The translations under genes and the position numbers were made by a program. A stretch of 64,000 bases of DNA from Azolla caroliniana (lineage: Eukaryota > Polypodiophyta): positions 17,422,001-17,486,000 of the forward strand of contig JBHGNT010000016.1 in NCBI GenBank assembly GCA_043228905.1, given 5' to 3'. Position 1 is the stretch's first letter, and every line of letters begins with the position of its first letter. The notes under the pieces were generated by a model. It saw nothing but the letters and a program-made list of their open reading frames with translations, was not told the origin of the DNA and searched no databases. This document shows, piece by piece, positions 34,383 through 46,413 of the stretch.

Positions 34383-37334
34383 TTAAGTTTCTTCAACTCC
34401 CCTTAACCTTAGTCCCCGCGACTTCGCCGCACGAACCACAACTACCCCGACAACAGGTGGTTGTATGAGCTCCTTCTGGTTGGGTGAGTTCACGCTCTCG
34501 AGCTCGCCGAGATTGGTGGGACATGGTTCGAGTGTTGTTGCGACGAGCTTCTCGAACTTCACACTGTTGTCGTTGCATGGTTCGAGGTTTGGGGAACCTA
34601 GATGTTCCCACGTTTTGAAGGAGAAAAGGGTTTGTGATGCTCCAGTGTCGATCACCGTTGTTAGAGGTACGCCGTTGGCAAAGCATGGTAGGTGTGTCAT
34701 CACGACATTAGGGTCTATCGACTTAGCCCTAGTTGCAGGGCGGGTATCACTTTGTCTTTTCAACTTCGCTTGTGCATTGTGCAGGTCGGTTTCTAGTCGG
34801 GCCATTTGTCCTCTGGAGGCTTTGAGCTTGGCTTCTAGTACTCGTTGTCGAGCCATGAGTAGGGCTTCGAGGGTGAGGGGTCCGTAGTAATGTTTGAGCT
34901 TGCTCCCATTGATGAATCCTAGGATATCGATTCCTTCGAGCGTGCGTATTCGTCACGTTCCTGTCTTAGTAATCTCTAAGACTACATAGGGACCTTCGCC
35001 GCGTAATTTGGGCTTCTTTTTGTTTCGTTGAGAGGTGAATTTGAGAGCCATGTCTCCTTTAGCTAGATCTGTGTCCTTTACTTTGTTGTCGTGCCACACC
35101 TTCCTATTGGCTTTCTTTGTCAAGAGTGCTTGGAATGCAAGAAGGCGAGTTTCGGTCAATCGTTCCAGGTTCTCTAGGCATGACGGGAGGGTGTTTCCAT
35201 CCCATCGTTCTTGAACAACTATCCTGAGGCTAGGGACGAGGAACTCGATGGGAAGTACCGCCGCCTGTCCATATACTAGTTTGAATGGTGTGTGGCGAGT
35301 TGCTACTTTGTAGGAGGTGCGGAAAGCCCATAATGCGGCTTGGAGTTTGGTGCTCCAATCTGATTGAGAAGCTATAGTTATCTTTGTGAGTACTGCACAT
35401 AACACTTTATTAGTGCTTTCCGCTTGTCCGTTGCACCATGGGTAATAGGGGGAGCTCTTGCGGTGCATCACCATGAACACGCCTCGTAGGTGTGCAATCA
35501 CTTCATTGAGGAAATGAGAGCCTTGATCACTAATGATCTCCAGCGGACATCCAAACCGCATTATGACGTTTTCATATAGGAATTTGGTGGTACTACGTGC
35601 GTCGGCATTAACACAAGCTTTAGCTTCCACCCACTTGGTAGTGTAGTCAGTGGCAGTTATTATGTATCAATTGAGGTTGGAGGCTGGGCTGATTGGGTCG
35701 ATAAAGTCGATACCCCATTTCTTGAACGGTTGCCGTGCCACAACCGTGTTTAATGTGTTGAAATCCACTTTCAACGGATGTTTGAAACGTTGGCACTCAT
35801 CACATCAGCGAACATACTCATATGTGTCCTTGAATAGTGTTGGCCACCATAGGCCGAATTGGAGGATCTTGCGTGCGGTGACCTTGTGACTCAAATGACC
35901 GCTTCCACTGTTGCAATGAGCTTGTTCGAGGATGGCGACGATAGCATGGTTCGGTACACACCTCCGAAGGACATCCTCATAGCCTCTTTGATACAAGTTG
36001 GCTCTTAGCATCGTGAAGGGGCCACATTTCCTTAACAAGACACGTGCATGTACCCAACTTATTTGTTTTAGGAAAGACCCCCCTTCGGTTAAGGCGCGAA
36101 CGATGTCTGATGCCCATGATGGTATGGTGTCGATCGTGAATAATCTTGCATCTGGTGCTTCGTCGTCAACCCCCGTGGCTTCTTCTCCATTTGGTATTCG
36201 GGAGAAATTAACAACGAGTTCATGGTCTTTTCCTTTTCTCACCACCACCTTGAAGTCGAACTCGAGTAACATTACGATCCATCGGGATATGCATCCCGTG
36301 GCTGGAGTTTTGTTGACCAAGTAGAGGAGGGCTTGATGATCTACAAAAAACGAGAAACGTGACGCCAAGGGGTAATGTCAGAACTTTTTCACGCTGTAAA
36401 CCATAACCAAAGCTTCTTGCTCCGTCGTGGAGTAATTTCGTTTGGCGGCGTTTAGTTGGCGACTAGCAAAGGTGATCGGTAGGTCGAGGGCCCCTCCATT
36501 GGGTTGAACTAGCACTGCACCAATCGCGAAGGCGGAGGCATCAGTGTGAACGTGAAATTCTTTGGTCCAGTCAAGAGATCGGAGGATGGGAGCCTTAGTT
36601 AGGCACTCTTTGAGGAGCTTGAACGAGTGGGTGCATTCTTCAGTCCAGGTGTACTGCTTTAGCAAGGCATAGAGTGGTCTGGCCTTGTCTGCGAACATCT
36701 TGATGAAGCGTCTATAATAACCCGCGTACCCCATGAACCCTTGTAGTTGTTTCTCGTTCGCAGGAGGTGGCATGTCAAGGATGAGTTTTACTTTTGCCTC
36801 GTCGGTCGAGTTCCCATGTTGGGACACAACATGACCTAATATTAATCCGTGTTTGACCCAGAACTGACACTTGAGTGGATTGAGAGAGAGTTGATAGGCC
36901 CTGCATTTTTCGAACGTTAAGCGGAGTAGCGCCAGGTGGTCATGCCATGTCGAATGGCAACATAAATTGTCGACATAGGACTCCACCCTTTGTCGTAACC
37001 TTGCCGTGAAGATATGGTCCGCTGCCCTTTGATAGGTGCTTAGGGCACTTGTGAGCTCGAAAGGCATCTTCTTATACGTGAACGTACCAAATTCGGTGGC
37101 GAAGGCTGTCTTGTGTTGATCCTCAGGCACCACTGAGATTTGGTTGTACCCCGAGAACCCGTTGATGAAGCTATAAGCTTCGGCTCCTACGATTATTTCA
37201 AGTAAATGCTCGATGTAGGGTACCGGGTAGTTGTCCTTGATGGTGGCTTCGTTGACTTGGCGGTAGTCGACACATATGTGGATTGACTGTTTTTCTTCGG
37301 GATGACTACGATCGGGGAGACCCAAGTGGTTCAT
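34383..37334 (-). pseudogene. Tat-like RT, RNase H and integrase (degenerate)
   Basis: RT (37334-36378) has VDYRQVNEATIKDNYPVPY, FINGFSGYNQISVVPEDQ and YVDNLCCHS, the last with Asn in place of the second catalytic Asp of YxDD. RNase H follows with HVHTDASAFAIGAVLVQ. The frame continues after TGA 36378 and holds VDHQALLYLVNK, the zinc-binding H..H and C..C region to about 35790 (CDECQRF), and the integrase core: WGIDFIDPI, IISDQGSHF and CNGQAESTNKVL supply the three acidic residues. The tail 34856-34383 contains a second aspartic-protease-like LTTVIDTGASQTLFS, unusual downstream of integrase. Stops are at 36378, 35805 and 34953. Motifs fit Tat-clade gypsy elements without chromodomain. Confidence 0.85.
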
Positions 37335-39111
37335 TCGATCGGGTAGATGATGCCTGCGTCTAACATTTTGTTGATTTCGGCTTTCACTTGTTGGGTGTAG
37401 TTAGGGTTCATTGGGCGCGACCTTTGTTGGATTGGGCGGGCGTTGGCTCGCATGGGGATACTATGGGTGACGACCTCAATCGGAAACCCTTTCATATCTA
37501 CGTACGACCATCCGAACACGTCACTAAATTCCGTGAGGAGGATGATCAAGGATGTCTCCTCGTCAGACTGGAACACTGGTTTGGAGTCCATCCCCTTCCT
37601 GAGGTTGATTTCTTTAACCCTTGCCGGTCCGTCGCATACCTCACCTAGGCTTTGAGGGGTGCGTTGTGGTCTCTTACAAGCCACTACCCGATTCCCTTGT
37701 TCATACAGTTTGAATTGCTCTGGGAAGTCCACTTCTGTCGAGGTCTCCTGAGTGGTCACAACCTCATCTTGACATGTGGCTCGTTGTGCCAGGTTTTCAT
37801 CTTTTACATCTACTTGTTTTTGCTGGGGTACAAGGGTGGTGATGTTAAAGCAAGAGATTGTGTCTCCATCCTCTTCACAACACTTTGTACCAATGGGATA
37901 CATTGCGTCGGTCGTGACGAGAGTGTGTACCCAATTAATCTCTAACGTATCAGAAGCTACAAATTGGTCTTCTCTTTCTCTTGCATTCTCCGCTTTGGAA
38001 TTGGCGAATCTTTGGGGGAACGGTTGGCCCCTAGCCAAGATCTGAACTATTTTTGTGGGGTTGCATGCTAGGAGCTTGGTCTCAAACTCGGTGGTTTCTG
38101 ACCAGTCGTCCATGAGAGGGCTACCCTCTTGTTTGTGCACTTTTTGTGTGTATGCTTGGATGCAGAAGGTTTTGTTCTTTTTACACATATAGATTGTATC
38201 ATTCCCAAAATCCATTACCAGGCGGCTTACACGTAGGAATGGTCTTCCTAGTAAGCATTTGTAGGCCACATGGTTGGATGATCATGTGACGACGAATGTA
38301 AGATTGAACTCGACTCCGTGGATGGTGAAGTGATGTGCGGGGATCAGGCCTTTTGGCTGTTGGATGGACCCATCTGCCATTCGTAGTTTGACATCTAAAG
38401 GAAGCATTTTTGGGTTCCCCCACTTACACCGACATTCGTAGCTGATGATACTTACCCCTACGTCAGTGTCAATGATTGCATCGCACGTCGTACCGTTGAC
38501 GCGGACAGGTAGAGTGAAACTAGTATCATTGCTCTCGAAGTGAGCTTCGCGTATATCGACTGGTGGTCCTTCTGGTTGCTTGAGGACTGTGGACATATGA
38601 GGAATGTGGGTGTGTATCTTTTCTCCATAACCTGCTGAGAGGCTACCATTGAGGCAATGAAGGACGTCGTGCCACGATTGGATGTCGAGTTTGAGTAGCT
38701 CTTCAGGCGTGAACTCTATTTCCTTGGCGAGTAGAAGTCGTAGTTGGGGGTTTTCGGCCATGAAGGTGCCAGTGTAACTTTGTACTTCGTGTAATGTGAG
38801 TTGTAATCTTAAATTTAATATTTGCTGGAGGAGGGCCGTGTTGACCTCGTTGATCGGGTTAGGAATGCAGGTGGGGGTGTCAGTTGATGTGACAATGAGG
38901 GGAGGTGTATCTGTGTGTTGGGGTGGGGGATTTACCAATTCTTCGAGTTGGTCGAAGTTTAAGCTCGAGAGACTAAGCGATTTTTCGAACTGTTCGTAGC
39001 GTATGAGTTTAATGTACTCTTCAACCTTTGGTTTTTCAACCACTGGGTTTGGGTAGGCTACTAGGTGTGCCCGTAGCTCTTGGTTAGGGTTGACGGGTAT
39101 TGTTTCTGCGT
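37331..39111 (-). pseudogene. Tat-like gag end and protease (degenerate)
   Basis: Gag tail NPNQELRAHLVAYPNPVV opens at the boundary with element B. A protease-like CDAIIDTDVGVSIIS (D-T-D for D-T-G) lies near 38480, with LIPAHHFTIHGVEF after it. TGA at 38282 interrupts the frame, then it goes on with KCLLGRPFLRVSRLVMDFG. The segment ends QVKAEINKMLDAGIIYPIE, the usual RT entry, then TGA 37331. WVSPIVVIPKKN follows in the same frame before a frameshift near 37285 leads into RT. Confidence 0.8.
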
Positions 39112-39908
39112 TGTCGTGCCTCTCGGCGCCGGATCGTTACGTGAGTCGGGTGGGAACCGCTGAGGTTTTGGACTAGGAGAAAGGAGATCTTGAGATAGAG
39201 ATTAATTATGAGTAGATAGCAAAGAGAAAGATAAGAAACTCGTGAATCACACGAGTATACTATATTAATTGGTACTTAGATTGTTAAGAGAGAAGTAGAT
39301 GCATAAATCGTGAATCCGACGAATAATTTTTATATTGATCAATACTTAATCCAAAAGTAACCAACCCTTATACATCTTTCTCTCCTACTTATATAAGGAC
39401 GGAAGATAAGCATAGCTTCCTGCTTTTCTAAAGTGTTCATGCTCTCTAAATTTGCATGCTTTACTTTTCCCACTACGATTTCCTAAATTTAGCATTCATG
39501 CCCGCTAGATGTGCATGAGAAATTTTATTAGTGTGCATATAAATAAAGTTTTCACGTATTCTAAAAATGATGACTTAACTAGGCGAAAATAAAGGTTTTA
39601 TACGTATGAAATCTATATTTGAAACACTTAGAATAAGTTAGTATAATGGTAAGGTTGGAGTTTGTCTACGTCGAGGTGCATGGTTTGAATCCTGCCCTAT
39701 GCACATAATAGAAACTTTAATGTTTCTTTTATTTACAATTGTGTCTCTTCATCCTGTAAGAGACTCTCACCGGCCTTCTTCATCCGGCTCTTCCTTGCCG
39801 ATTCCTCCTTGCCAGTTCCTCTTCGTCCGGTTCTCACCGGGTATTTCATTCTCTATCCGGATGGACAAAAATGCAATTTTCACGTAGTGTGTAAATTACA
39901 CTACGACA
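39112..39908 (-). repeat. element B 3' LTR (797 bp) with tRNA-like module
   Basis: It starts TGTCGTGCC and ends TACGACA. A tRNA-like segment lies at 39638-39692: A box TTAGTATAATGGTAAGG and B box GGTTTGAATCC. CCGG-rich short repeats (39770-39860) sit near the right end. The polypurine tract TTTATAGGGGGTGAG (minus, 39923-39909) abuts it. Confidence 0.9.
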
Positions 39909-39916
39909 CTCACCCC

Positions 39917-41227
39917 CTATAAACCCGCACATCCTCCGGTATGGGCCGAAGTTCCCGATGTTCTATATTCGCCTCCATCCGTATCGCTCTCCGAATCTTC
40001 CCTTATGTCGACTACGAGTTGAAGTCCACTTTCTTCGCTATCCGCATTACCGCGATCTTTGTCCGGTTGCTCCTCATTGTCGGTCTCGTCTATGGCTACA
40101 TAAGATTCGTTGTTAGTCCGCTTCTTGATGATCTTCACCCGTTTCCCTGCTATAGGCACTCGTAGTATCGTTCCATCCAACTCACTTAGTCGGTAAGTTC
40201 CGTTGTCGAAAACTTTCTGAACCTCATATGGGCCGAACCACCTTTTTGCGAACTTCTGTACCGTTGTATGTTGATGATCCAAACTACTGTCATAGACAAT
40301 CACCCAATCTCCTTCTTCAATCTTCCGTGGTCGTAGTCGGTGCTTGGTGTCGAACCGGCTTTTGTTCCGGAGTCGCGCTTCTTGTTGTCGGCGTGATGCT
40401 TCCGCTACATCTTCCGGTCTTCCCTCCAGTTGTCGTATCCGGACCGCTAGTAGTTCTTCCCGACTCATCTCTTCCTTCCATGGTAGCATTGTCCATGTCG
40501 CGATTGCAATTTCCGTCGGCATTACCGGTGCTTGTCCGGTCATAAGTTCTGCTGGCATATAACTGGTTACGGAGCTATGCATTGTCCAATCCGCCCATAG
40601 TGCATACGGGAGCATCTGCGGCCAATCCATCACCCTTCCGTCACATGCTTTGGCAAGTGCTTTGACGATCGGACTATGTCCTCGCTCGACCTTCCCGTTG
40701 GCTTCTGGATTGTATGCTGTTATTAGTGTTAACCGAACTCCATGTTTGGCAAAGAATCCCCTAGCTTTATCAGAGTCAAGTTCTCCCCGATCCGCAATCA
40801 CTTGTCCTATGCACCCGTACCTGCAAAACACTTCTTCCAAAAGAAATTGACATACCGCAGAACACGTTTTTCTTCGTAGCGCCCGACCTTCTACTTGATT
40901 TGTGAGATCTTCCCGAGATAACACCAAGTACTTCTTTTGTCCGATCCCGGTTGACATGGCTACAATGTCGACCATCCATTTGAAGTTGATTGTCGGTGAG
41001 AATGTCAAATGTAACTCATCTCGGTGTCGAACTCCGGAGTAGATTTGACACTTCTCACAGCTTTCCGTGAACTCCGCAACATCTTTGTACATATTCTTCC
41101 ACCAATATCTTTGCTTGATCTTCCCAAATGTTGCCCATGTTCCCCGATGTCCAGCCCAATCAGATTCGTGAAATTTGAACATTACCTGGTTTCGTTGCTC
41201 TTTTCGGCTCCCTCCATAAAAATCCAT
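39917..41227 (-). pseudogene. element B integrase
   Basis: An open 436-codon stretch has the zinc-binding SDWAGHRGTWATF and CEKCQI, core residues in FKWMVDIVAMS, VIADRGELDSDK and NPEANGKVERGHS, and the C-terminal domain DHQHTTVQKFAKRWFGPYEV. It ends in an acidic tail (ETDNEEQPDKDRGNADSEES) instead of a chromodomain. It is joined to RNase H only through a frameshift near 41205-41227, so the copy is disabled although the core is intact. Confidence 0.88.
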
Positions 41228-43160
41228 TTTTCAAGAAGAACTTTTGGACTTTCCGTTTCTTACTTCGGATCTCGGCTCTCTTCTCTTTATTGTCTGATGA
41301 TTCCTCGATTTCTCGTAGCATTTTCCCGATCAACAAGCTTTCTCCCTCGTATTCTTCTTCCCGGAATTCTTGGATTACGTCCACCCGGCATATGTGTTCC
41401 GAAGCAAAGTAGTCTTCGGAAACTTCTTCATTATCGGATTCGGTTATGTCATCTCCGAACCACGCCCTTGATAGCATATCCGCTACAACGTTGTCTTTTC
41501 CGGAGATGTGTCTTACCTCCGGATTAAGTGACTTAACATATGCAATCCACCTTAGCATAGCCACATCCGGTATAGTACAACACCGCATCATCCCGAGTAT
41601 CGGAAGACAATCCGTTTCGATCACTACTTCGGCTCTGATCAAATAATCTCGATCCGATTTTATTGCCGACACAACTCCCCATAATTCTCTTTTGACTTGC
41701 GCATACCCGCATTGCCTATCATTGAGAACCTTTGTTCCGAATCGGATCGGATATCGCGAACCATCCGAGTCGAGTTGATTGATGACCCATCCGATTCCGG
41801 TTGGACTTGTATCAACCGCTACTATAATCGGTCGGTCATAGTTCGGCTTCTTTAGAGCTTCAGCCCTCCGCAGTGTTTTCTTGAGCTTCCTCATGGCTTC
41901 AGTGTGTTCCGGTTTCCATTCGAACTTCTTCCTTTTCCGCAACAAGTGATAGAGCGGGTCCGCAATATGTGCGTAGTGCGGAATTCATATGTGATAGAAT
42001 GCACATGCTCCAAGAAACCTTCGGACTTCGGATTGTGACTCGCATACTTCTTTCATAGCTTGAATCGCATCGATCTTGGTTGGTGACGGTCTTCGGCCGT
42101 AGGGCCCACATAGATGTCTGACTAACAATATTTCTTCTTGTCCGAATGCCGATTTCTCTCTGGAAAGTGTTAGATGCACATCTTCTAACTTCCGTAACAC
42201 TTTCTCACAATCACGGATATGGTTGACTACGAACCTTCGGCATCCCCGTTCATCCATAGCTTCATCTTTTTCTTCCACCGCACACCCTTTTATTGGAATG
42301 TCATCTAGGAACGACATCGTTATCTCCGGTATGAAATCCCTTAGCACCTTGTTCATCGCATTCATCATATGTGCGACGGAGTTCGTCGCGCCTTGTGGTA
42401 GCGTACACATCCGGACTAATCCTATCGGTGTCCGCATGGTAGTGATGTCTCGGCTCTCCACGGCTAGTTGGAATTGGTCATATCCGGAGTATAGGTCTCC
42501 GATGTAGTATATCGCGCGACTGGCAAATGCTTCCGCAAATTCGTCCACTATCGGACCGACTTCGGAATTCCGGATCGTGACCTTGTTCACCGGTTGCAAG
42601 TCTTGGATAAATCGGAGTGACCCATTTTTCTTCGGAACCGTAAACCATCGATTTGAGTACGGAGCATTTGATGGCTCTAGAATCCCAATCGCCACCTTCT
42701 CCTTGAGCAAGTCGATGACTTTCGGAATATGCGCCCGCAACACCGGAATCGGCTTCAGGCTCCACTGCACATGGTCAATCGTGAAGATCACCATCGGCTC
42801 CACTATCTTCGGATCAATGCACCCTATCTCCTTCAATGTGAATGCAAATGCTTTTCCATGTTGTTCCAGCATCTCACGAAACCGTTCTTCTTCTTTTTGT
42901 GAGAGGAAACCACCTCCACTGATCTGAAGTTTCTTCCGGGTCTCATCCTAGAAGGCATGTCCGATATCCACGGACTTTCGAAGTGTTGGATCTCCTGAGA
43001 CTTCTTTCCTCTTTTGTTCGCTATTGGTGGGTAACGGTCCTGCGGCCGGTTTCACTTTCTTCTCCACGGTCTTGTATTTCGTACTTACCATTACTTCTTC
43101 TTTGCGGAACGCATCCAACCCCATTTTTGCAATGATCTCGTACATCTCGACCGATTCCAC
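41160..43160 (-). pseudogene. element B RT and RNase H
   Basis: RT has ILEPSNAPYSNRWFTVPKKN, DLYSGYDQFQLAVESRDIT and TMSFLDDIPIKGC (catalytic FLDD). RNase H has VAVDTSPTGIGWVINQLDS, ETDCLPILGMM and HISGKDNVVADMLSRAW. The frame is single from 43160 to 41160 but for stops at 42948 (TAG) and 41985 (TGA). Confidence 0.88.
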
Positions 43161-43459
43161 CGGAATTACCCGGTTTCCCTAGCTTGTATCTTCTGCGAGC
43201 TCTTCAAGCCGTTGTAGTGTGGTCCCATAGAACACTTCTTCGACTATTCCCACGATTTCTTCGTCTTCTTTTATTATTGATGCCAACCGTAACTTATCCT
43301 CCACTTTTCGGTATTCTTTCTTCATTCCTCCGGTTACGGCCGTGTACGTGGATGCCCCATCCGGACTGATTTGTACTTGTTTTGCTTCGAGAGTCTTCTT
43401 CCTGTGTGGGGTATCAGGGTTTCTCGGACTATCACTTCCCCACTCCGCAACAGTCCGAT

Positions 43460-43861
43460 CTAAAAATCCATCTTCATTTGGGACAAGAGCTCCCTCTTGT
43501 TCCTTTCATGATTTGCCGGCACCGTTAGGAATTGGACGGATTTCCCTCCGTTTTGGCTCCGAATTCGTGCAAAAGCCGCACCGCTATCGAGCACCTTCGT
43601 CTCCATCCGTGATGCCATGATAAAGGGTTGCCCGAGGATCACGGAGTGTGAGACCTCATCTTGCATGAAGAAATTTTGGTCTATCTCCACATCCCCGATC
43701 TTCACCATCACATCCGGACAAGCCGCAAATAGTTCTTCCGTTGCTTTAGTGGTTGCCCGGATCTTCCACCCATGATTCGTGTTAATAGGCCACTTACCCT
43801 TCCGGTAGAACTCCTTGGACATCAAGTTGATGTCCGATCCGTGATCAATCAATGCTAGCAC
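43460..43861 (-). pseudogene. element B aspartic protease domain
   Basis: LALIDHGSDINLMSKEFY carries the D-x-G-S/A-type active site as D-H-G-S. A later HSVILGQPFIMASRME matches the ILG flap-side motif of retropepsins. It is in frame with gag upstream but in another frame than RT, implying a frameshift between 43460 and 43160. Confidence 0.75.
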
Positions 43862-44086
43862 GGGTTCTATGATGTTACCGATTCAGACCGGAGTCTCCGT
43901 AGTTGCGCGTGCCCAGTGTGGCTTTGTGTAGTGAGAATTCGGTATTTCATCCTCCAATTCGGTGTCATTCATTAGAACGGTATTTGCATTCACCCTTGGA
44001 GCGTTCTCCTCCGTACTTTGCCTTTTTCTCTTCACGAGATCCACAAGAAGATCGCGGAACTCCTTCTTCGCTATTCTGAGTAATTC

Positions 44087-45520
44087 TCAAAGCGAAAAAT
44101 CTACCCGACTATCGAGGATTCTCTCCTCGAACACCTTTTTCAAGTCCGTTTGTTGTTTGATGTCCAAGGTGAGCTTGAATGCCGGAATCATCTTTTCTTT
44201 TCCCTTACCTCCGGAGTTCCAACTTTTCGGTGTCTTCGATGGACCGGCCGCCTCATCCGTGCGCCGTCGCTTCTCATCTACATACACTTCATGCAATTGG
44301 CATAAAGCAAACACACTATTCTTATCCACGAGGCACTCCCATCCTGTAGCTTCCTTGATGCCTTCCGCGGTGCTTCGGATCTCGTTAGAGTCGGTTTTCT
44401 CGGAGTTTTCTAGCATATCCGGCCAAAAAGACGCCTTTGCTCCCGACAACTCACCCACACTTATTCCCGCGGTTGTTGCATAATTACCTTTTGCCGCTAT
44501 TTCCTCCTCTAGAAACTTCTTCATGCCGCCTTTTTGGAAGTTAGGTCGGAGTGGCTTCCGAGAGTCCATCGAATGAATTCGATTTCCCTCGTAGTAGATA
44601 AGATCCCGTCGTAACGCCTCCTTGTGCTCGTCGCAATCCCTCTGATCGTGTTCGGTGCTATCACACCATATACATCGACGGTCCATATACTTGGAGTTTG
44701 TGGGACGGTCTCCCGACTTCTTCACCATCGTGATTTTCAGATTCTCCATATCTTTCAGCAACTGCTCCACCGTGGTTGCGTCAATCCCCTTCTCGGTCGT
44801 AGTCTCTCGAGCCTACAGTTGATGGTCCTCCAATCCGAATCTCGGTTTCGAAATCGGTTCCGAAACCCTCTTCTCTTCATTAGCAAGCCACTGCCCCCTC
44901 TTCGTGTATCGCGTGACGATATCCCGCACGCTTTCCCACGTTTTGGTGAGGCCGCTTTCGGTGGTCGTGTCCTCCAGAAGCACTCCGAGATCTTTCCGCT
45001 CCCGGACGTCCACAGCTTGCAAAAACATGATGACTTTGTCCGGTGCAAGAATAGTTTGATCTCTCGCGGACAACCCCCTGAACTGACTTTCAAATGACAA
45101 AAATACTTCGAGGACCTTCAGCCCCTTACCTGGCGTTTCCACCCAATCTTCGAATCCCCTCCGTGTTGCCTTGGAGGAGTCCTCGATGGTGAACGTGCTC
45201 TTTAACGCTTCTTCAAATGCTTCCCACGTCGGATTTTGCTGTTGTAACCCGTGAATACTCCCTTGAATCCCGTCTGTTGCCACCCGGTTGAAGGATGCCA
45301 CTTGCAGTCCTTCCGAAATCCAGCACCGGAGCATCTCTGCCTTATAATCTTGCAAATATCGCGACACATCCTTACCGTTGAATTGCCCGTTGCGTTGCAT
45401 GAGCCGCTCTACTGCTGTTGAAATCTCTGACATCGAGCGTTGTTCTTGTAGTATCCGCTCGAACATCGCCATCATATTATGATCTTGTTGATTCTCCATC
45501 TCCTTGCCACCCGTTTTCAC
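44087..45520 (-). pseudogene. element B gag with zinc knuckle
   Basis: Gag begins at ATG 45520 (45500 is an alternative) with QFNGKDVSRYLQDYKAEM, PTWEAFEEALKSTFTIEDSS and GFEDWVETPGKGLKVLEVFL. A stop at 44813 is followed in the same frame by 44770-44087, with CIWCDSTEHDQRDC (C-x2-C-x4-H-x4-C) near 44660. The same gag type is seen in element A and in the relic at 5401-5610. Confidence 0.85.
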
Positions 45521-45533
45521 GTCGGGTTCACCA
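45516..45533 (-). promoter_or_regulatory. element B primer-binding site
   Basis: TGGTGAACCCGACGTGAAA, the same as in element A, lies four bases after the 5' LTR. Confidence 0.8.
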
Positions 45534-45537
45534 CTTG

Positions 45538-46262
45538 TGTCGTGCCTCTTGGCGCCGGATCGTTACGTGAGTCGGGTGGGAACCGCTGAGGTTTTGGACT
45601 AGGAGAAAGGAGATCGTGAGATAGAGATTAATTATGAGTAGATAGCAAAGAGAAAGATAAGAAACTCGTGAATCACACGAGTATACTATATTAATTGGTA
45701 CTTAGATTGTTAAGAGAGAAGTAGATGCATAAATCGTGAATCCCACGAATAATTTTTATATTGATCAATACTTAATCCAAAAATAACCAACCCTTATACA
45801 TCTTTCTCTCCTCCTTATATAAGGACGGAAGATAAGCATAGCTTCCTGCTTTTCTAAAGTGTTCATGCTCTCTAAATTTGCATGCTTTACTTTTCCCACT
45901 ACGATTTCCTAAATTTAGCATTCATGCCCGCTAGATTTGCATGAGAAATTTTATTAGTGTGCATATAAATAAAGTTTTCACGTATTCTAAAAATGCATGA
46001 CTTACCTTTTAATAAAGGTAAGCGAAAATAAAGGTTTTATACATATTAAATCTATATTTTAAACACTCAGAATAAGTTAGTATAATGGTAAGGTTGGAGT
46101 TTGTTTCCGTGGAGGTGCATGGTTTGAATCTTGCTGTATGCACGTAATAGAAACTTTAATGTTTCTTTTATTTACAATTGTGTCTCTTCATCTTGTAAGA
46201 GACTCTCACCGGCCGTCTTCATCCGGCTCTTCCTTGCCGATTCCTCCTTGCCGGTTCCTCTA
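45538..46262 (-). repeat. element B 5' LTR, truncated (725 bp)
   Basis: It is collinear with 39112-39840. It ends at GTTCCTCT where element C LTR sequence starts, so the outer end is lost. The tRNA-like module recurs at 46078-46131 with a worn B box (GGTTTGAATCT). Confidence 0.88.
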
Positions 46263-46413
46263 GAGTTTTTACAAAAATCAATGTAATACAAGAAGTAGCT
46301 TTTATTGTTTCATATAACAATAAGCTATCTTAATGGTTGAGGTTTTCAAGTATGGATTATAAGGTTCGAGGTTCAAGTCCGGGTGACGCCATAATGGTCA
46401 TGTGTTCATGACA
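46263..46413 (-). repeat. element C 3' LTR, truncated (151 bp)
   Basis: It matches 51576-51726 nearly perfectly, including the tRNA-like module (A box TAAGCTATCTTAATGGTTGAGG, 46321-46342; B box GGTTCAAGTCC, 46370-46380). A polypurine tract (CTCAAAGGAGGGATAG, minus) abuts at 46414-46430. The heat-shock-element part is absent here. Confidence 0.88.

Larger units (their letters stand above)
39112..46262 (-). mobile_element. Ty3/gypsy element B, minus strand
   Basis: It has LTRs 39112-39908 and 45538-46262, the second truncated by about 70 bp where element C begins. The primer site equals that of element A. Gag, protease, RT, RNase H and integrase are in gypsy order. It lies inside the Tat-like gag gene. 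It is better preserved than A: a few stops and two or three shifts. No chromodomain is visible. Confidence 0.9.

Noticed and set aside
46321-46381. tRNA gene in the element C LTR
   Set aside because: It is part of the LTR, repeated at 51634-51693, and lacks a complete cloverleaf.
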